DNA of 54,400 nt. It comes from Flavimaricola sp. (GTDB lineage: Bacteria > Pseudomonadota > Alphaproteobacteria > Rhodobacterales > Rhodobacteraceae). A program made the position numbers and the translations under genes. Shown here piece by piece: positions 1 through 7,963 of the stretch (the first letter of the stretch is position 1; each line of letters begins with the position of its first letter). The notes beneath the pieces are model-generated. The model made no database searches and was not told the DNA's origin. It saw only the letters and a program-made list of their open reading frames with translations. Where the stretch lies: assembly GCA_020629175.1 (NCBI GenBank), contig JAHDDU010000014.1, forward strand, positions 1 through 54,400, written 5' to 3'.

Positions 1-11
1 GGAGGATTTGC

Positions 12-86
12 TGGCTGGGGTGGTAGGATTCGAACCTACGACCTGCGGTACCAAAAACCGTTGCGCTACCACTGCGCCACACCCCA
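12..86 (-). tRNA. tRNA-Gln (anticodon TTG)
   Basis: On the minus strand a full cloverleaf can be read. The acceptor stem begins TGGGGTG, the D arm has GCGC pairs, the anticodon stem CGGT/ACCG carries a loop with TTG, and the T arm contains GGTTCGAATCC. CCA is encoded at the 3' end. TTG reads CAA glutamine codons. It lies just downstream of the mscS-like gene on the same strand, with about 60 bases between them. The TTTTGGT loop and the weak first pair of the anticodon stem fit bacterial tRNA-Gln. Confidence 0.95.
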
Positions 87-149
87 TCAGCGAGCGCGGT
101 GATACGCCGGAACGGGGGGGCGATCAAGCCCTGCGATTGGAAATTTTCG

Positions 150-1457
150 CTATTCGGTCTGTGCTTTGGCATCCAGCAGGTCTTCGCCGTGCAACGCATC
201 CCGCTCGGCATCAATAATCCGCTCGAGCGCGGTCTCGGTTTCGGCTCGAACGGCTTCAATCGTAGTGGGCTCGACCGTGGGTGTCGGTACAGATTCGCGG
301 GCCTCGGGGCTGTCCATCCGAATGCGATAGGTGGTGTCAGGCAGTTCGATCCCCGCGGCCTCAATCGCCAGCTTCACCTGCCGCAGCGCCTCGCCCTTGG
401 CGCGCACGGTTGACGTCTCATGCTGGTTGATCCAGCCGGTCACTTTGATCTGCACGCCACCCTCGGTGATCCCGTCGATCCACGATAGGGCAGGCGGTTG
501 TTTTAGGACAAACGGCAAGCCTTGCATCGTCTCTTCAGAAAGCGTGCGCGCTTTGCCGATATCTGCCTCCGGATCCACACCGATGGTAAATTTGATCCGC
601 CGCTCATCGTTCTGGCTGTAGTTAACAATCCGGCTTTTGAAAACAGTCGCATTCGGGATGCGAATGTGGTTGCCGTCAAAGCTTAAGAGGATTGTTGCGC
701 GGCCCGTCAGGCGGATCACCTTGCCCTCATCGCCGTTGATTTCGACCACGTCGTTGGGCCGAAACGGCTGACGGATGGAAAGGAGGATTGAGGCGATGTA
801 ATTCTCCACCGTGTCACGCACGGCAAAACCAACAGCCAGTCCGGCGATCCCCGCTGCACCCAGAATGGTGCTGAGAAGCGCTGTCGCACTCAACACATCA
901 AGAGCCACCACAAGGCCCGCGATCACAAAGGCGATCATCACCAATTGCTGGTACAGATTGGCGATGAACCGATTGGGCGCAATCGCGTCCCATGGCTTGC
1001 GCCAGCTTGACAAAAGATAGCCCAGAAAGACGATCAGCGCGAAAACCGCCAGCGCGATCAGAAACAGCGGCAGCCGGGCTTGTAGCTGCTCCATCCGCGC
1101 CTCAAACCGCTCCATCGCGGGGTTCAGCTGGTCAGAGATATCGCTCGTTTCCACCACCTGGTTCTGGATCGCGATCACCCCTTCGACCCGCGCTGCCAAA
1201 GCGCCGAGAGAGGCCGCATCCGCCGCCGAAGAGACCGTGCCGCGCAGGCTGACGATGCCTTCGTTGACTGTCACTGTCACATCATCATAGCCGCCCAACG
1301 CCCCTAGGATCTCCCGCAGTCGCACCGCAATGTCTGCATCCAGCGCATCCGTCGCCTCAAGCGAGATCGGCCCCGTCAGCTCGCCCGTCTCTTGCGCATC
1401 GGCAGGGATGGCGAACAAGAGAGACAGGCAAAGGATAAGGCGGGCGAGGAAGGTCAT
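150..1457 (-). CDS. BON-domain mechanosensitive ion channel (MscS family)
   Basis: This 435-residue protein has a cleavable-looking signal peptide ending in ADAQ near residue 22. A periplasmic BON domain follows at about 35-95 (VTVTVNEGIVSLRGTV), then three membrane segments at about 128-235. The last one is the Gly/Ala-rich pore helix of MscS (GAAGIAGLAVGFAVRDTVENY). A cytosolic beta domain follows (RPFRPNDVVEINGDEGKV). MscS channels open on membrane tension and release solutes during hypo-osmotic shock. A BON domain in front is a known variant thought to contact the envelope. The C-terminal 60 residues are acidic and low in complexity. Upstream lies a set of 11-base direct repeats that may belong to its promoter. 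Confidence 0.9.
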   Translation of the reverse strand: MTFLARLILCLSLLFAIPADAQETGELTGPISLEATDALDADIAVRLREILGALGGYDDVTVTVNEGIVSLRGTVSSAADAASLGALAARVEGVIAIQNQVVETSDISDQLNPAMERFEARMEQLQARLPLFLIALAVFALIVFLGYLLSSWRKPWDAIAPNRFIANLYQQLVMIAFVIAGLVVALDVLSATALLSTILGAAGIAGLAVGFAVRDTVENYIASILLSIRQPFRPNDVVEINGDEGKVIRLTGRATILLSFDGNHIRIPNATVFKSRIVNYSQNDERRIKFTIGVDPEADIGKARTLSEETMQGLPFVLKQPPALSWIDGITEGGVQIKVTGWINQHETSTVRAKGEALRQVKLAIEAAGIELPDTTYRIRMDSPEARESVPTPTVEPTTIEAVRAETETALERIIDAERDALHGEDLLDAKAQTE

Positions 1458-1546
1458 AATGGTCCGTCAGTCAAAATCTTCGGGCCAGCTTATGCGGAGG
1501 GGGTGCCATCACCAAGGGGGCAAATGCAGCACCTTGTATGCATGGC

Positions 1547-1579
1547 TTGTGTATCGGATGTGCATCGATTGTGTATCAG
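1547..1579. repeat. Three 11-bp direct repeats between kdsA end and mscS-like gene
   Basis: Three copies of a motif lie head to tail at exactly 11-base spacing: TTGTGTATCGG, ATGTGCATCGA and TTGTGTATCAG. Copies one and three share nine identical bases. A weaker relative (TTGTATG) starts at 1534. They lie about 90-120 bases upstream of the mscS-like start and reach into the last codons of kdsA. An 11-base period puts the motifs on one helix face, as expected of an operator. No regulator can be named from the sequence. Confidence 0.4.
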
Positions 1580-2409
1580 GTTTTCAGCGGGTTCGCCTTG
1601 GCCACAGCGTCAAACGCCATCAGCGTCTTGATCAGGTCGTCCATTTGATCCAGCGGGATCATATTTGGCCCGTCTGAGGGGGCAGTGTCCGGGTTTTCAT
1701 GGGTCTCGATAAAGACGCCCGCCACGCCCAAAGACACCGCCGCCCGCGCCATCACAGGCGCAAATTCGCGTTGCCCGCCAGAGGACCCGCCCATGCCGCC
1801 CGGCTGTTGGACAGAATGCGTGGCGTCCATGATCACGGGGTAGCCCGTGGCGGCCATCTGCGGCAGCGCGCGCATATCGGCGACCAGCGTGTTGTAACCA
1901 AACGATGTGCCGCGCTCGGTCAGCAGAATGTTGCGATTGCCCGTGCTTTCGACCTTTTCTACCACGCGGGCCATATCCCACGGGGCCAGAAACTGCCCCT
2001 TCTTGATGTTGACCACGGCGCCCGTCTCACCGGCCGCAATCAGGAGGTCTGTCTGGCGGCAAAGGAATGCAGGAATTTGAATGATATCAACAACGTCCGC
2101 GGCGATCTTGCACTGCTCGGGGCTGTGAATGTCCGTCAGGATAGGGCAGCCCAACTCAGCTTTGACGGCAGCCAAAGCCTCAAGCCCCGCCTCGATCCCC
2201 ATGCCGCGTTTGCCGCTCAGCGAGGTGCGGTTGGCTTTGTCATAGCTGGCCTTGAACACATAGGACGCTCCATGAGCGGCACAGACCGTTGCCATTTGAC
2301 GTGCGATCATCAACGCATGGTCGGTACTTTCCAATTGGCAAGGACCGGCAATAACCGTGAGTTTTCCGGTGTTTGACGCTGTGATCGGCCCGATGGTGAC
2401 ACTGTGCAT
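1576..2409 (-). CDS. kdsA: 3-deoxy-8-phosphooctulonate (KDO-8-P) synthase
   Basis: KdsA condenses phosphoenolpyruvate with arabinose 5-phosphate to give KDO 8-phosphate, the precursor of KDO in lipid A core and in the lipid linker of ABC-dependent capsules. The 277-residue TIM-barrel protein shows IAGPCQLES early on. The Cys at about residue 24 is the metal ligand of the metal-dependent class; the metal-free E. coli type has Asn there. DATHSVQQPGG and ETHENPDTAPSDGPN carry the other ligands. The ATG at 2409 is chosen because AAGGA lies 8 bases upstream and the fold begins just after it; an in-frame start 14 codons upstream exists. It sits 60 bases downstream of the kpsE-like gene, probably co-transcribed. 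Confidence 0.93.
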   Translation of the reverse strand: MHSVTIGPITASNTGKLTVIAGPCQLESTDHALMIARQMATVCAAHGASYVFKASYDKANRTSLSGKRGMGIEAGLEALAAVKAELGCPILTDIHSPEQCKIAADVVDIIQIPAFLCRQTDLLIAAGETGAVVNIKKGQFLAPWDMARVVEKVESTGNRNILLTERGTSFGYNTLVADMRALPQMAATGYPVIMDATHSVQQPGGMGGSSGGQREFAPVMARAAVSLGVAGVFIETHENPDTAPSDGPNMIPLDQMDDLIKTLMAFDAVAKANPLKT

Positions 2410-2469
2410 TCTGCGCATCCTTCGTGTGAGGTTTGTCCCGCCATACCCCATCGGGCAGGCGGGGCAAAG

Positions 2470-4167
2470 TCACGAGGCGACTTGTTCGCGCAGGATCGAC
2501 GCGGTGAGCGAAATCATCAGATACACCCCAGCAAAGATCAGGAAGGCCAGGATCGTGTTCTCAAACGCTTTGGGATAGGTCGGCTCATCAGGGGCGATGG
2601 GTGCCACGCCGAGCGAGAGGTAGCGGACCTGACGGTTCGCCTCAATCCGCGCGCTTTCCATCTGTTGTAGCGCTTGCTGCACCAGAACCGTCTGAAACGC
2701 ATAGTTTTCTTCGGCCAGTCGCAGCTCGGTGTTGTTGGCAGCAAGAGATCCGCCGCCGTTAGTGCTTGACGTCATCTCCTGCCGCAGTTGAGCGATTAGC
2801 GTGTCGATGCTCTCGATCTGACTGCGCAGCGCGTTGACCTGCGCCTCATTGGGCCGGGCCACGTTCAGCCGCTGCGCGAGCGATACCTGCAGCTCTTGCC
2901 GCTGGCTCTCAAGCGCCGAGATTTGCTGGATGCGGGCAGAGGTCTCGCCTGCGGGATCAATCTGTTGCACCTGTTCCTGAATGGCCAGGAGGGAGGCCAA
3001 AGCATCCGAGCGCCGCTGCTCGGCCTCTTCATAAGCGGTTCGGGCGCCCGACATCTGATCCTCGCGTACGCGCTGTGTCAAATTGTCGACCCGTTCCTCA
3101 GCGTAGTCGATGAGAGCTTCGGAAAATCGCTGGCTCGAGGCTGGATCCGCGGCGATGACTTCGAGGCGGATGATGCCTTCGGTTGGGTCATAACGCAGTT
3201 TAACGTGATCCTGATACACAGCAAAGGCCGCCTCATTTGTGGCGTCTTCGGGCAGGCGCTGGATTGGGTCGATCGCGTCGTCGCTGAAGTGCGCGCGGAA
3301 ATCGTGCTCCTCTTCCAGCCGCAAGAACGCTTCGCGCGAGGTCAGGAAAGACTGCGTGGCGCTACCATCACGCTGGTCGGCCAAGGCCGTGCCAGAGAAG
3401 AGCCCGCCAAAGCCTGCAGCCCCGCCCTGACTTTCGGATTGCTCGATCCGGAATTCAGCGTGCGTGGCATACATCGGCGTCGCGATGAAGAAAAAGTACC
3501 ATGCGGCCATGAGAGTGGGCAAAGCCACAAACATCGCCAGCCGGGTAAACAGTAACAGCGTTTTGCGCCGCCGCCGCTGGGCCATGTCCTTTTGCACCTT
3601 GGCAATCTCTATTGCGCGGCGTTGCGCAGGGTCCATTCCATCGACGGCAGGAAGGTTCGTGCCAGCCGGCGCGGTTTGGGGCAGCTGGACGTTTGCAGGA
3701 ACGGGACTGCCAGGTTTCGCGGTGATGGGTGGTGCCGTGCCGTCTGCACTTTGCCCGTTCGGGCCGGGCACAACCAATTCAAGGATGTTTGAGCGCTGGA
3801 AGGGGTCAATCCCCTTAGCGCGGAGTTGGCGGACCGCGTCATAGTCTGAGGTCACCGCAAGCCCGTGTTTCTGAGCCACGCGGCGGGCCATACGCAGCTG
3901 CCGCCCTGTCAGCCCTTCTTGCCGGAGGGCGTCGATCTCTGTTTCCGTCGCAGGGGCCATTGGCGCCGCAGTTTCGCCACGCTGATCGCGCAGCTTTTCG
4001 GCCGTCGCCTCGGCTGTCGGGGTCGGTCGCGGTTGGGGCGCTGCAGCGGGGGCGGGCGTCTGAGCGGCCCGTACAGCCGCTTGCGCTTCTTCCACCGTCA
4101 TGGTGCCAGAAGACAGCGGAGCCGCTTTGCGGATGCGATATTTCAGGGCTTTAGGCATCGTACTCAT
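2470..4167 (-). CDS. Capsule polysaccharide export inner-membrane protein (KpsE/CtrB-like co-polymerase)
   Basis: The 565-residue product has a cytosolic Ala/Pro/Gln-rich region of about 180 residues, then a basic stretch and a membrane segment at about 190-215 (RLAMFVALPTLMAAWYFFF). A long periplasmic region with coiled-coil character follows (QRRSDALASLLAIQEQVQQ), and a second membrane segment lies near the C terminus (TILAFLIFAGVYLMISL). This is the layout of KpsE/CtrB/BexC proteins, which bridge the ABC transporter and the outer-membrane channel in capsule export. The long N-terminal extension is unlike E. coli KpsE. The start at 4167 overlaps the end of the ATPase gene by 17 bases, so the two are translationally coupled; an ATG at 4158 is also possible. 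Confidence 0.85.
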   Translation of the reverse strand: MSTMPKALKYRIRKAAPLSSGTMTVEEAQAAVRAAQTPAPAAAPQPRPTPTAEATAEKLRDQRGETAAPMAPATETEIDALRQEGLTGRQLRMARRVAQKHGLAVTSDYDAVRQLRAKGIDPFQRSNILELVVPGPNGQSADGTAPPITAKPGSPVPANVQLPQTAPAGTNLPAVDGMDPAQRRAIEIAKVQKDMAQRRRRKTLLLFTRLAMFVALPTLMAAWYFFFIATPMYATHAEFRIEQSESQGGAAGFGGLFSGTALADQRDGSATQSFLTSREAFLRLEEEHDFRAHFSDDAIDPIQRLPEDATNEAAFAVYQDHVKLRYDPTEGIIRLEVIAADPASSQRFSEALIDYAEERVDNLTQRVREDQMSGARTAYEEAEQRRSDALASLLAIQEQVQQIDPAGETSARIQQISALESQRQELQVSLAQRLNVARPNEAQVNALRSQIESIDTLIAQLRQEMTSSTNGGGSLAANNTELRLAEENYAFQTVLVQQALQQMESARIEANRQVRYLSLGVAPIAPDEPTYPKAFENTILAFLIFAGVYLMISLTASILREQVAS

Positions 4168-4804
4168 AAAGCTGTTTCGCTTCTTCCAATGTGTCAAACA
4201 GGTGCAGATGGCCATCCCGCAGGACGGCCGCAGACCGGGCGAACCGCTCTAAAGTCGCAGGTTGGTGCGAGACGATCACAACTGTCGTCGTCTCAAGCCT
4301 TTCACGCAGAATTTCGCCGGCGCGGCGATTGAATTCGGCGTCCATCGTCATCGGCATGCCTTCGTCGATCAGATAGATGTCAAAGTCGAGCGAGAGCATC
4401 AGGGCAAAGGTAAACCGCGCCCGCATCCCCTGACTATAGGTGCCGATGGGCATATCGAAGTATTCATCAATGCCGCAAAGCCAGCGGCAGAAGGCCTCAA
4501 CATAGTCCGGGTCCAGATCGTAGAGACGGGCGATGTAGCGGCTGTTTTCCCGCGCTGTATGGCGGTTGACCACCCCACCCATGAACCCGAGCGGAAAGGA
4601 GATTTTGCACCCGCGGGTGATCGTTCCCTCATCCGGTTTTTCGAGGCCTGCCATCATGTTGATCAGCGTTGTCTTGCCCGTGCCGTTGGGTGCCAGAATG
4701 CCAAGGCTGTTTCCCAGATCCACGCGAAACGACGCCTGATCAAGAATGATCTTGCGGTGCGTTCCGGTCCAGAAGGACTTGCTGACGTTTGAAAATTCCA
4801 ACAT
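4151..4804 (-). CDS. Polysaccharide ABC transporter ATP-binding protein (KpsT/CtrD-like)
   Basis: This 217-residue ATPase has a Walker A motif GILAPNGTGKTT at 35-46, a signature YSQGMRAR near 123-130, Walker B DIYLIDE at 142-148 and a switch histidine in VSHQP near 180. The length, the SQGM signature and the short helical insert match KpsT/CtrD, which power capsule export across the inner membrane. It overlaps the kpsE-like gene, which in turn precedes kdsA. The partner permease KpsM and the outer-membrane channel KpsD/CtrA are not here and must be encoded elsewhere. The upstream 236 bases before the divergent glycosylase gene should hold its promoter, but I could not pick one convincingly. 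Confidence 0.88.
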   Translation of the reverse strand: MLEFSNVSKSFWTGTHRKIILDQASFRVDLGNSLGILAPNGTGKTTLINMMAGLEKPDEGTITRGCKISFPLGFMGGVVNRHTARENSRYIARLYDLDPDYVEAFCRWLCGIDEYFDMPIGTYSQGMRARFTFALMLSLDFDIYLIDEGMPMTMDAEFNRRAGEILRERLETTTVVIVSHQPATLERFARSAAVLRDGHLHLFDTLEEAKQLYEYDA

Positions 4805-5040
4805 CTGCCTTGCCTATCACATCCTCATCCGTTTCACGGGATTGTTTCCGCAAATGCGTACAATAGGTCAACTACCTGTCGATTATGGCGAAATCACGCC
4901 GTGGTGGTGAGGAACTAACAATAATTCGATGTCAATTAAGAGGGGTGAAAAGCGAATGTGTTCCCCTGCGGACCGTTTGTCACCGCTCCCCCTCGGACAT
5001 TTGAGTTTTGCGCGGGAAACGCTCGCGTTAGAGTGAACGT

Positions 5041-5628
5041 GTGAGATCAATTGTTGATGATATTTCGGCGTGCAGATTGTGCGCCGACCGGTTCGCGCTC
5101 ACCGAGACGCGGCATCAGCCTCGGCCTGTGGCTTGGTTTCGGCCTTCGGCGCAGATTTTGATTGCGGGTCAGGCGCCCGGCGCGCGGGTGCACGCCTCCG
5201 GTAGGCCCTTTACCGACCGATCGGGCGACAGGTTGCGTGATTGGTTGGGCATGGATGAAGCGCAATTTTATGACCGTGACACGGTCGCCATCCTGCCGAT
5301 GGCCTTCTGTTTTCCGGGGTATAGCGCCAAGGGAGCAGATTTGCCGCCACCGCCCATTTGCGCACGAACATGGCGCGAGAAAGCGTTGAAAACACTACCG
5401 GATGTGCGTTTGACCGTCCTTGTCGGCGGGGCTGCGATGAAGTGGCATTTGCCAAACTACACCAATGTTACTGACACGGTTGCGTCCTGGCGCGACCATT
5501 TGCCAACGACGGTGCCCTTGCCTCATCCGTCGTGGCGCAATACCGCATGGCTCAAGAAAAACCCGTGGTTTGAAGCAGAGCTTGTCCCGGTTCTCCGACA
5601 GCGCGTGGCAGAGGTTTTGCATGACTGA
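5041..5628 (+). CDS. Uracil-DNA glycosylase family protein, probable 4Fe-4S type
   Basis: The 195-residue protein shows the two active-site motifs of the uracil-DNA glycosylase superfamily: GQAPG at 43-47 and HPSWRN at 162-167. Four cysteines (11, 14, 90 and 107) are spaced C-X2-C...C-X16-C, which is the iron-sulfur pattern of family 4/5 enzymes. It should remove uracil or a related damaged base from DNA in the cytosol. The start is GTG; no in-frame ATG lies close by and the CRLC motif begins at residue 11. The gene overlaps the sseB-like gene by 8 bases, so the two form an operon. Its exact substrate cannot be read from the sequence. Confidence 0.85.
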   Translation: MRSIVDDISACRLCADRFALTETRHQPRPVAWFRPSAQILIAGQAPGARVHASGRPFTDRSGDRLRDWLGMDEAQFYDRDTVAILPMAFCFPGYSAKGADLPPPPICARTWREKALKTLPDVRLTVLVGGAAMKWHLPNYTNVTDTVASWRDHLPTTVPLPHPSWRNTAWLKKNPWFEAELVPVLRQRVAEVLHD

Positions 5629-6406
5629 GACAACCCCCCTTGATACGGCATTGGCCGCTATGCGTGCCGCCGAGGAGGACGACGTCCTCCGCCTGCAGTT
5701 CTACGAACGTTTCGCGGATGCAGAAGTGTTCATGCTGCTGACGGACGAAGTGTCAGGCGAGACGGTGCGCCCGCAAATTCTGACCGATGAAGACACACCC
5801 TTCGTTCAGGTTTTTGATCGCGAATTGCGGCTGGTGGAGCATGCCGGCGGTGTCGCGCCGCATGTGACCGTCTCGGGGCGCAGCGTGGTTGAGATGATCA
5901 AGGGGCAGGGGATCGGTGTCGCACTGAACCCAGGTGTGAGCGCGGGCGAAGTGCTGATCGCACCGCAGTCTATTGATTGGCTGGCCCAAACCCTCGCCAA
6001 CGCGCCGGAGGTAGGGCAGGCCCGTCCGGTAGAAGTGCGCGCGCCGGGGACGGTGCCAGAGGCGTTGCTCGGCTCGTTGGATCGCAAACTTGCCTCGGCC
6101 CGCGGTCTTGCCCATGCGGCTTGGTTGGCTGGCGTGGTGTATGATGATGATACGACGGGCCATTTGCTGGCCTTCGTCGATGCGGTGCCTGACGCGCAGC
6201 CAGCACTTGCCAATGCGGTGGCCGAGGCGCTGACATTTTCAGGCGTCGAAGCGGGCTCTTTGGATGTAACCTTTGTCAGCACGGATCAGCCCATTACGGC
6301 CCGCCTTGCCAAAGTCGGGCTGCGCTTTGATCTGCCGATGCCTGAGGGGCCACGCGCACCCGTCATGCCGGGATCTGACCCGGACAAGCCGCCAAAGCTG
6401 CGCTAA
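5621..6406 (+). CDS. SseB family protein
   Basis: The 261-residue soluble protein matches the SseB layout: an N-terminal domain (FYERFADAEVFMLLTDE, then SVVEMIKGQGIGVALNPG at about 85-120) and a C-terminal domain. SseB was named for enhanced serine sensitivity in E. coli; its molecular function is not settled. The ATG at 5621 lies inside the last codons of the glycosylase gene. A longer reading frame upstream would run through that gene and is unlikely. The stop overlaps the stop of the convergent HD gene by four bases (CTAA). Confidence 0.82.
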   Translation: MTETTPLDTALAAMRAAEEDDVLRLQFYERFADAEVFMLLTDEVSGETVRPQILTDEDTPFVQVFDRELRLVEHAGGVAPHVTVSGRSVVEMIKGQGIGVALNPGVSAGEVLIAPQSIDWLAQTLANAPEVGQARPVEVRAPGTVPEALLGSLDRKLASARGLAHAAWLAGVVYDDDTTGHLLAFVDAVPDAQPALANAVAEALTFSGVEAGSLDVTFVSTDQPITARLAKVGLRFDLPMPEGPRAPVMPGSDPDKPPKLR

Positions 6407-7023
6407 ATTTCTGTTGAGAGCTGATCAAGGAACGCGCGCATGAAGGCCGTGCGTTCGGTAGCTATTTCGCGGCCTGTCGCCGTGTTCATGCCCTCTGCCA
6501 GTTGCAACAGCTTGATCGGGAAATGATCAAGCGTATTGCGCCCGTCGTCTGGCGCACGGTGCTGCGCAAACGGGTCCGCTGCGTCATAGATCGCGCGGCC
6601 CAATGCGCCAGAGATGGCCATGGTCCGGCAAATGCCGATGGCCCCCAGCGCATCAATCCGGTCGGCATCTTGCAGTATTTCGGCTTCAAGCGTTTGCGGC
6701 GGGACATCTGCGGAATAGCTGTGGGCCGTTATGGCGTGGCTGACGGCATCGATGAGCGGGGCTTCGTGGCCAAGATCGCGCAATATCTCTGCCGCGGCGG
6801 CCGCTGACCGTGCTGATGCAAGGTGCCGATCGGCGGCATCCTTTGGCAGATTGATCAGGTCGTGGAACACTGTTGCAGGGCGCAGAACGCTCAAGTCCCC
6901 GCCCTCAACGGCGGCAATCTGTTGCACGGTTTTCCAGACGCGGTGAATGTGGGCGATATCATGAGCGCTGTCAGTCGAACCTGCCCAGCGCTCTGTCAGG
7001 ATCTCTTCGAACTGGTCGCTCAA
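6403..7023 (-). CDS. HD-domain phosphohydrolase (YedJ-like)
   Basis: This 206-residue protein has the HD metal site: a histidine in HDIAHIHRVW (about 21-30), the HD pair in FHDLINLPKD, and a later aspartate in DADRIDALGAIG. It is cytosolic and likely cleaves a nucleotide or another phosphate ester; the substrate is unknown. The start codon is TTG and overlaps the ghrA stop as TTGA, so translation probably depends on ribosomes finishing ghrA. No ATG is available before the first catalytic residues, which supports TTG. It is the last gene of the row starting at mreB. Confidence 0.82.
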   Translation of the reverse strand: MSDQFEEILTERWAGSTDSAHDIAHIHRVWKTVQQIAAVEGGDLSVLRPATVFHDLINLPKDAADRHLASARSAAAAAEILRDLGHEAPLIDAVSHAITAHSYSADVPPQTLEAEILQDADRIDALGAIGICRTMAISGALGRAIYDAADPFAQHRAPDDGRNTLDHFPIKLLQLAEGMNTATGREIATERTAFMRAFLDQLSTEI

Positions 7024-7955
7024 TAGCCCTGCGCCCGATCCACGAGGTGAAGCAATGGCTGGCCCGCCTCACTGCGGCGGATGTTTTCGGCAATCACGCG
7101 ACTGGCCGTTGGGGGCCGTGTTTCCGAGGCGATGTGCGGCGTGACGGTGATCTTTGGATGTGCCCAAAACGGGTGGTCGGCAGGCAGAGGCTCGATGCGG
7201 AACACATCGAGTGTTGCATGCTCAAGCTGGCCGGCGTCCAGAGCTGCGATCAGGTCATCATCGTTGATCAGCGCGCCACGCCCTGGGTTGAGCAGATAAC
7301 TTCCCCGCGCCATAGCGGCAAACCGGCTGGCATCCATCAGGCTGTCGGTGCTGGGGGTCAGCGGCAAAAGCAGGACGACGATTTCCGCCCCGCTAAGCGC
7401 CGCTGTCAGGCCGCTGTCCCCCGATAAACACCGAATGCCGGGGATAGACTTTGGCGTGCGGCTCCAGCCGGTCACATTGAAGCCGAGGCTCACCAATCCT
7501 TGCGCACAGGCACGGCCCAAAGCGCCAAGTCCCAGGATCGTAACAGGGCGGTCCGCGGCGAGGGGTGGAACATGCCCGGGCCGCCAGACACCATCCTGGC
7601 CGTGGATATGCTGATCTATCGACAGATGATGTCGCAACGTGTGTCCCGTCACCCATTCCATCATCCCACGCTCAAGCCCGCTGTCGACCATGCGACACAT
7701 CGGTTGGGTTAGGGTTTCATTTTTGACGATATCCTCGACCCCGGCCCAGAGCCCTAATACGGCTTTGCACCGTGTGTAGGGGGTGAAGTCTGACAAAGGG
7801 CCATTGGGGGCGTAGACGATATAATCGACTTCGTCGGGCGGAATATCCCGGGAAAGGTTTGCTTCAATGCCCGCCTGAACAAAGGCGTCTTTGAGCGGCT
7901 TGTGATAGTCGTCCCAGCGTGGTGGCTGGGCGGCGAACAGGACATTCACGGTCAT
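7020..7955 (-). CDS. ghrA: Glyoxylate/hydroxypyruvate reductase A family
   Basis: The 311-residue enzyme is a D-2-hydroxyacid dehydrogenase. It has a dinucleotide-binding GLGALG at 142-147 and the catalytic triad Arg226 (NPGRGALIN), Glu255 (FRIEP) and His274 (TPHIAS). GhrA reduces glyoxylate and hydroxypyruvate with NADPH. Start ATG 7955 is eight bases after the rodA stop; a much longer frame upstream overlaps rodA and is rejected. It is transcribed with rodA on one side and the HD gene on the other, although its chemistry has no clear link to cell shape. Confidence 0.88.
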   Translation of the reverse strand: MTVNVLFAAQPPRWDDYHKPLKDAFVQAGIEANLSRDIPPDEVDYIVYAPNGPLSDFTPYTRCKAVLGLWAGVEDIVKNETLTQPMCRMVDSGLERGMMEWVTGHTLRHHLSIDQHIHGQDGVWRPGHVPPLAADRPVTILGLGALGRACAQGLVSLGFNVTGWSRTPKSIPGIRCLSGDSGLTAALSGAEIVVLLLPLTPSTDSLMDASRFAAMARGSYLLNPGRGALINDDDLIAALDAGQLEHATLDVFRIEPLPADHPFWAHPKITVTPHIASETRPPTASRVIAENIRRSEAGQPLLHLVDRAQGY

Positions 7956-7963
7956 AAAGGGGC

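Noticed and set aside
4854..4910. 18-codon frame ending in two Trp codons upstream of the glycosylase gene
   Set aside because: It resembles a trp leader at first sight, but no trp gene or alternating helices follow, and the distance to the next start is long.
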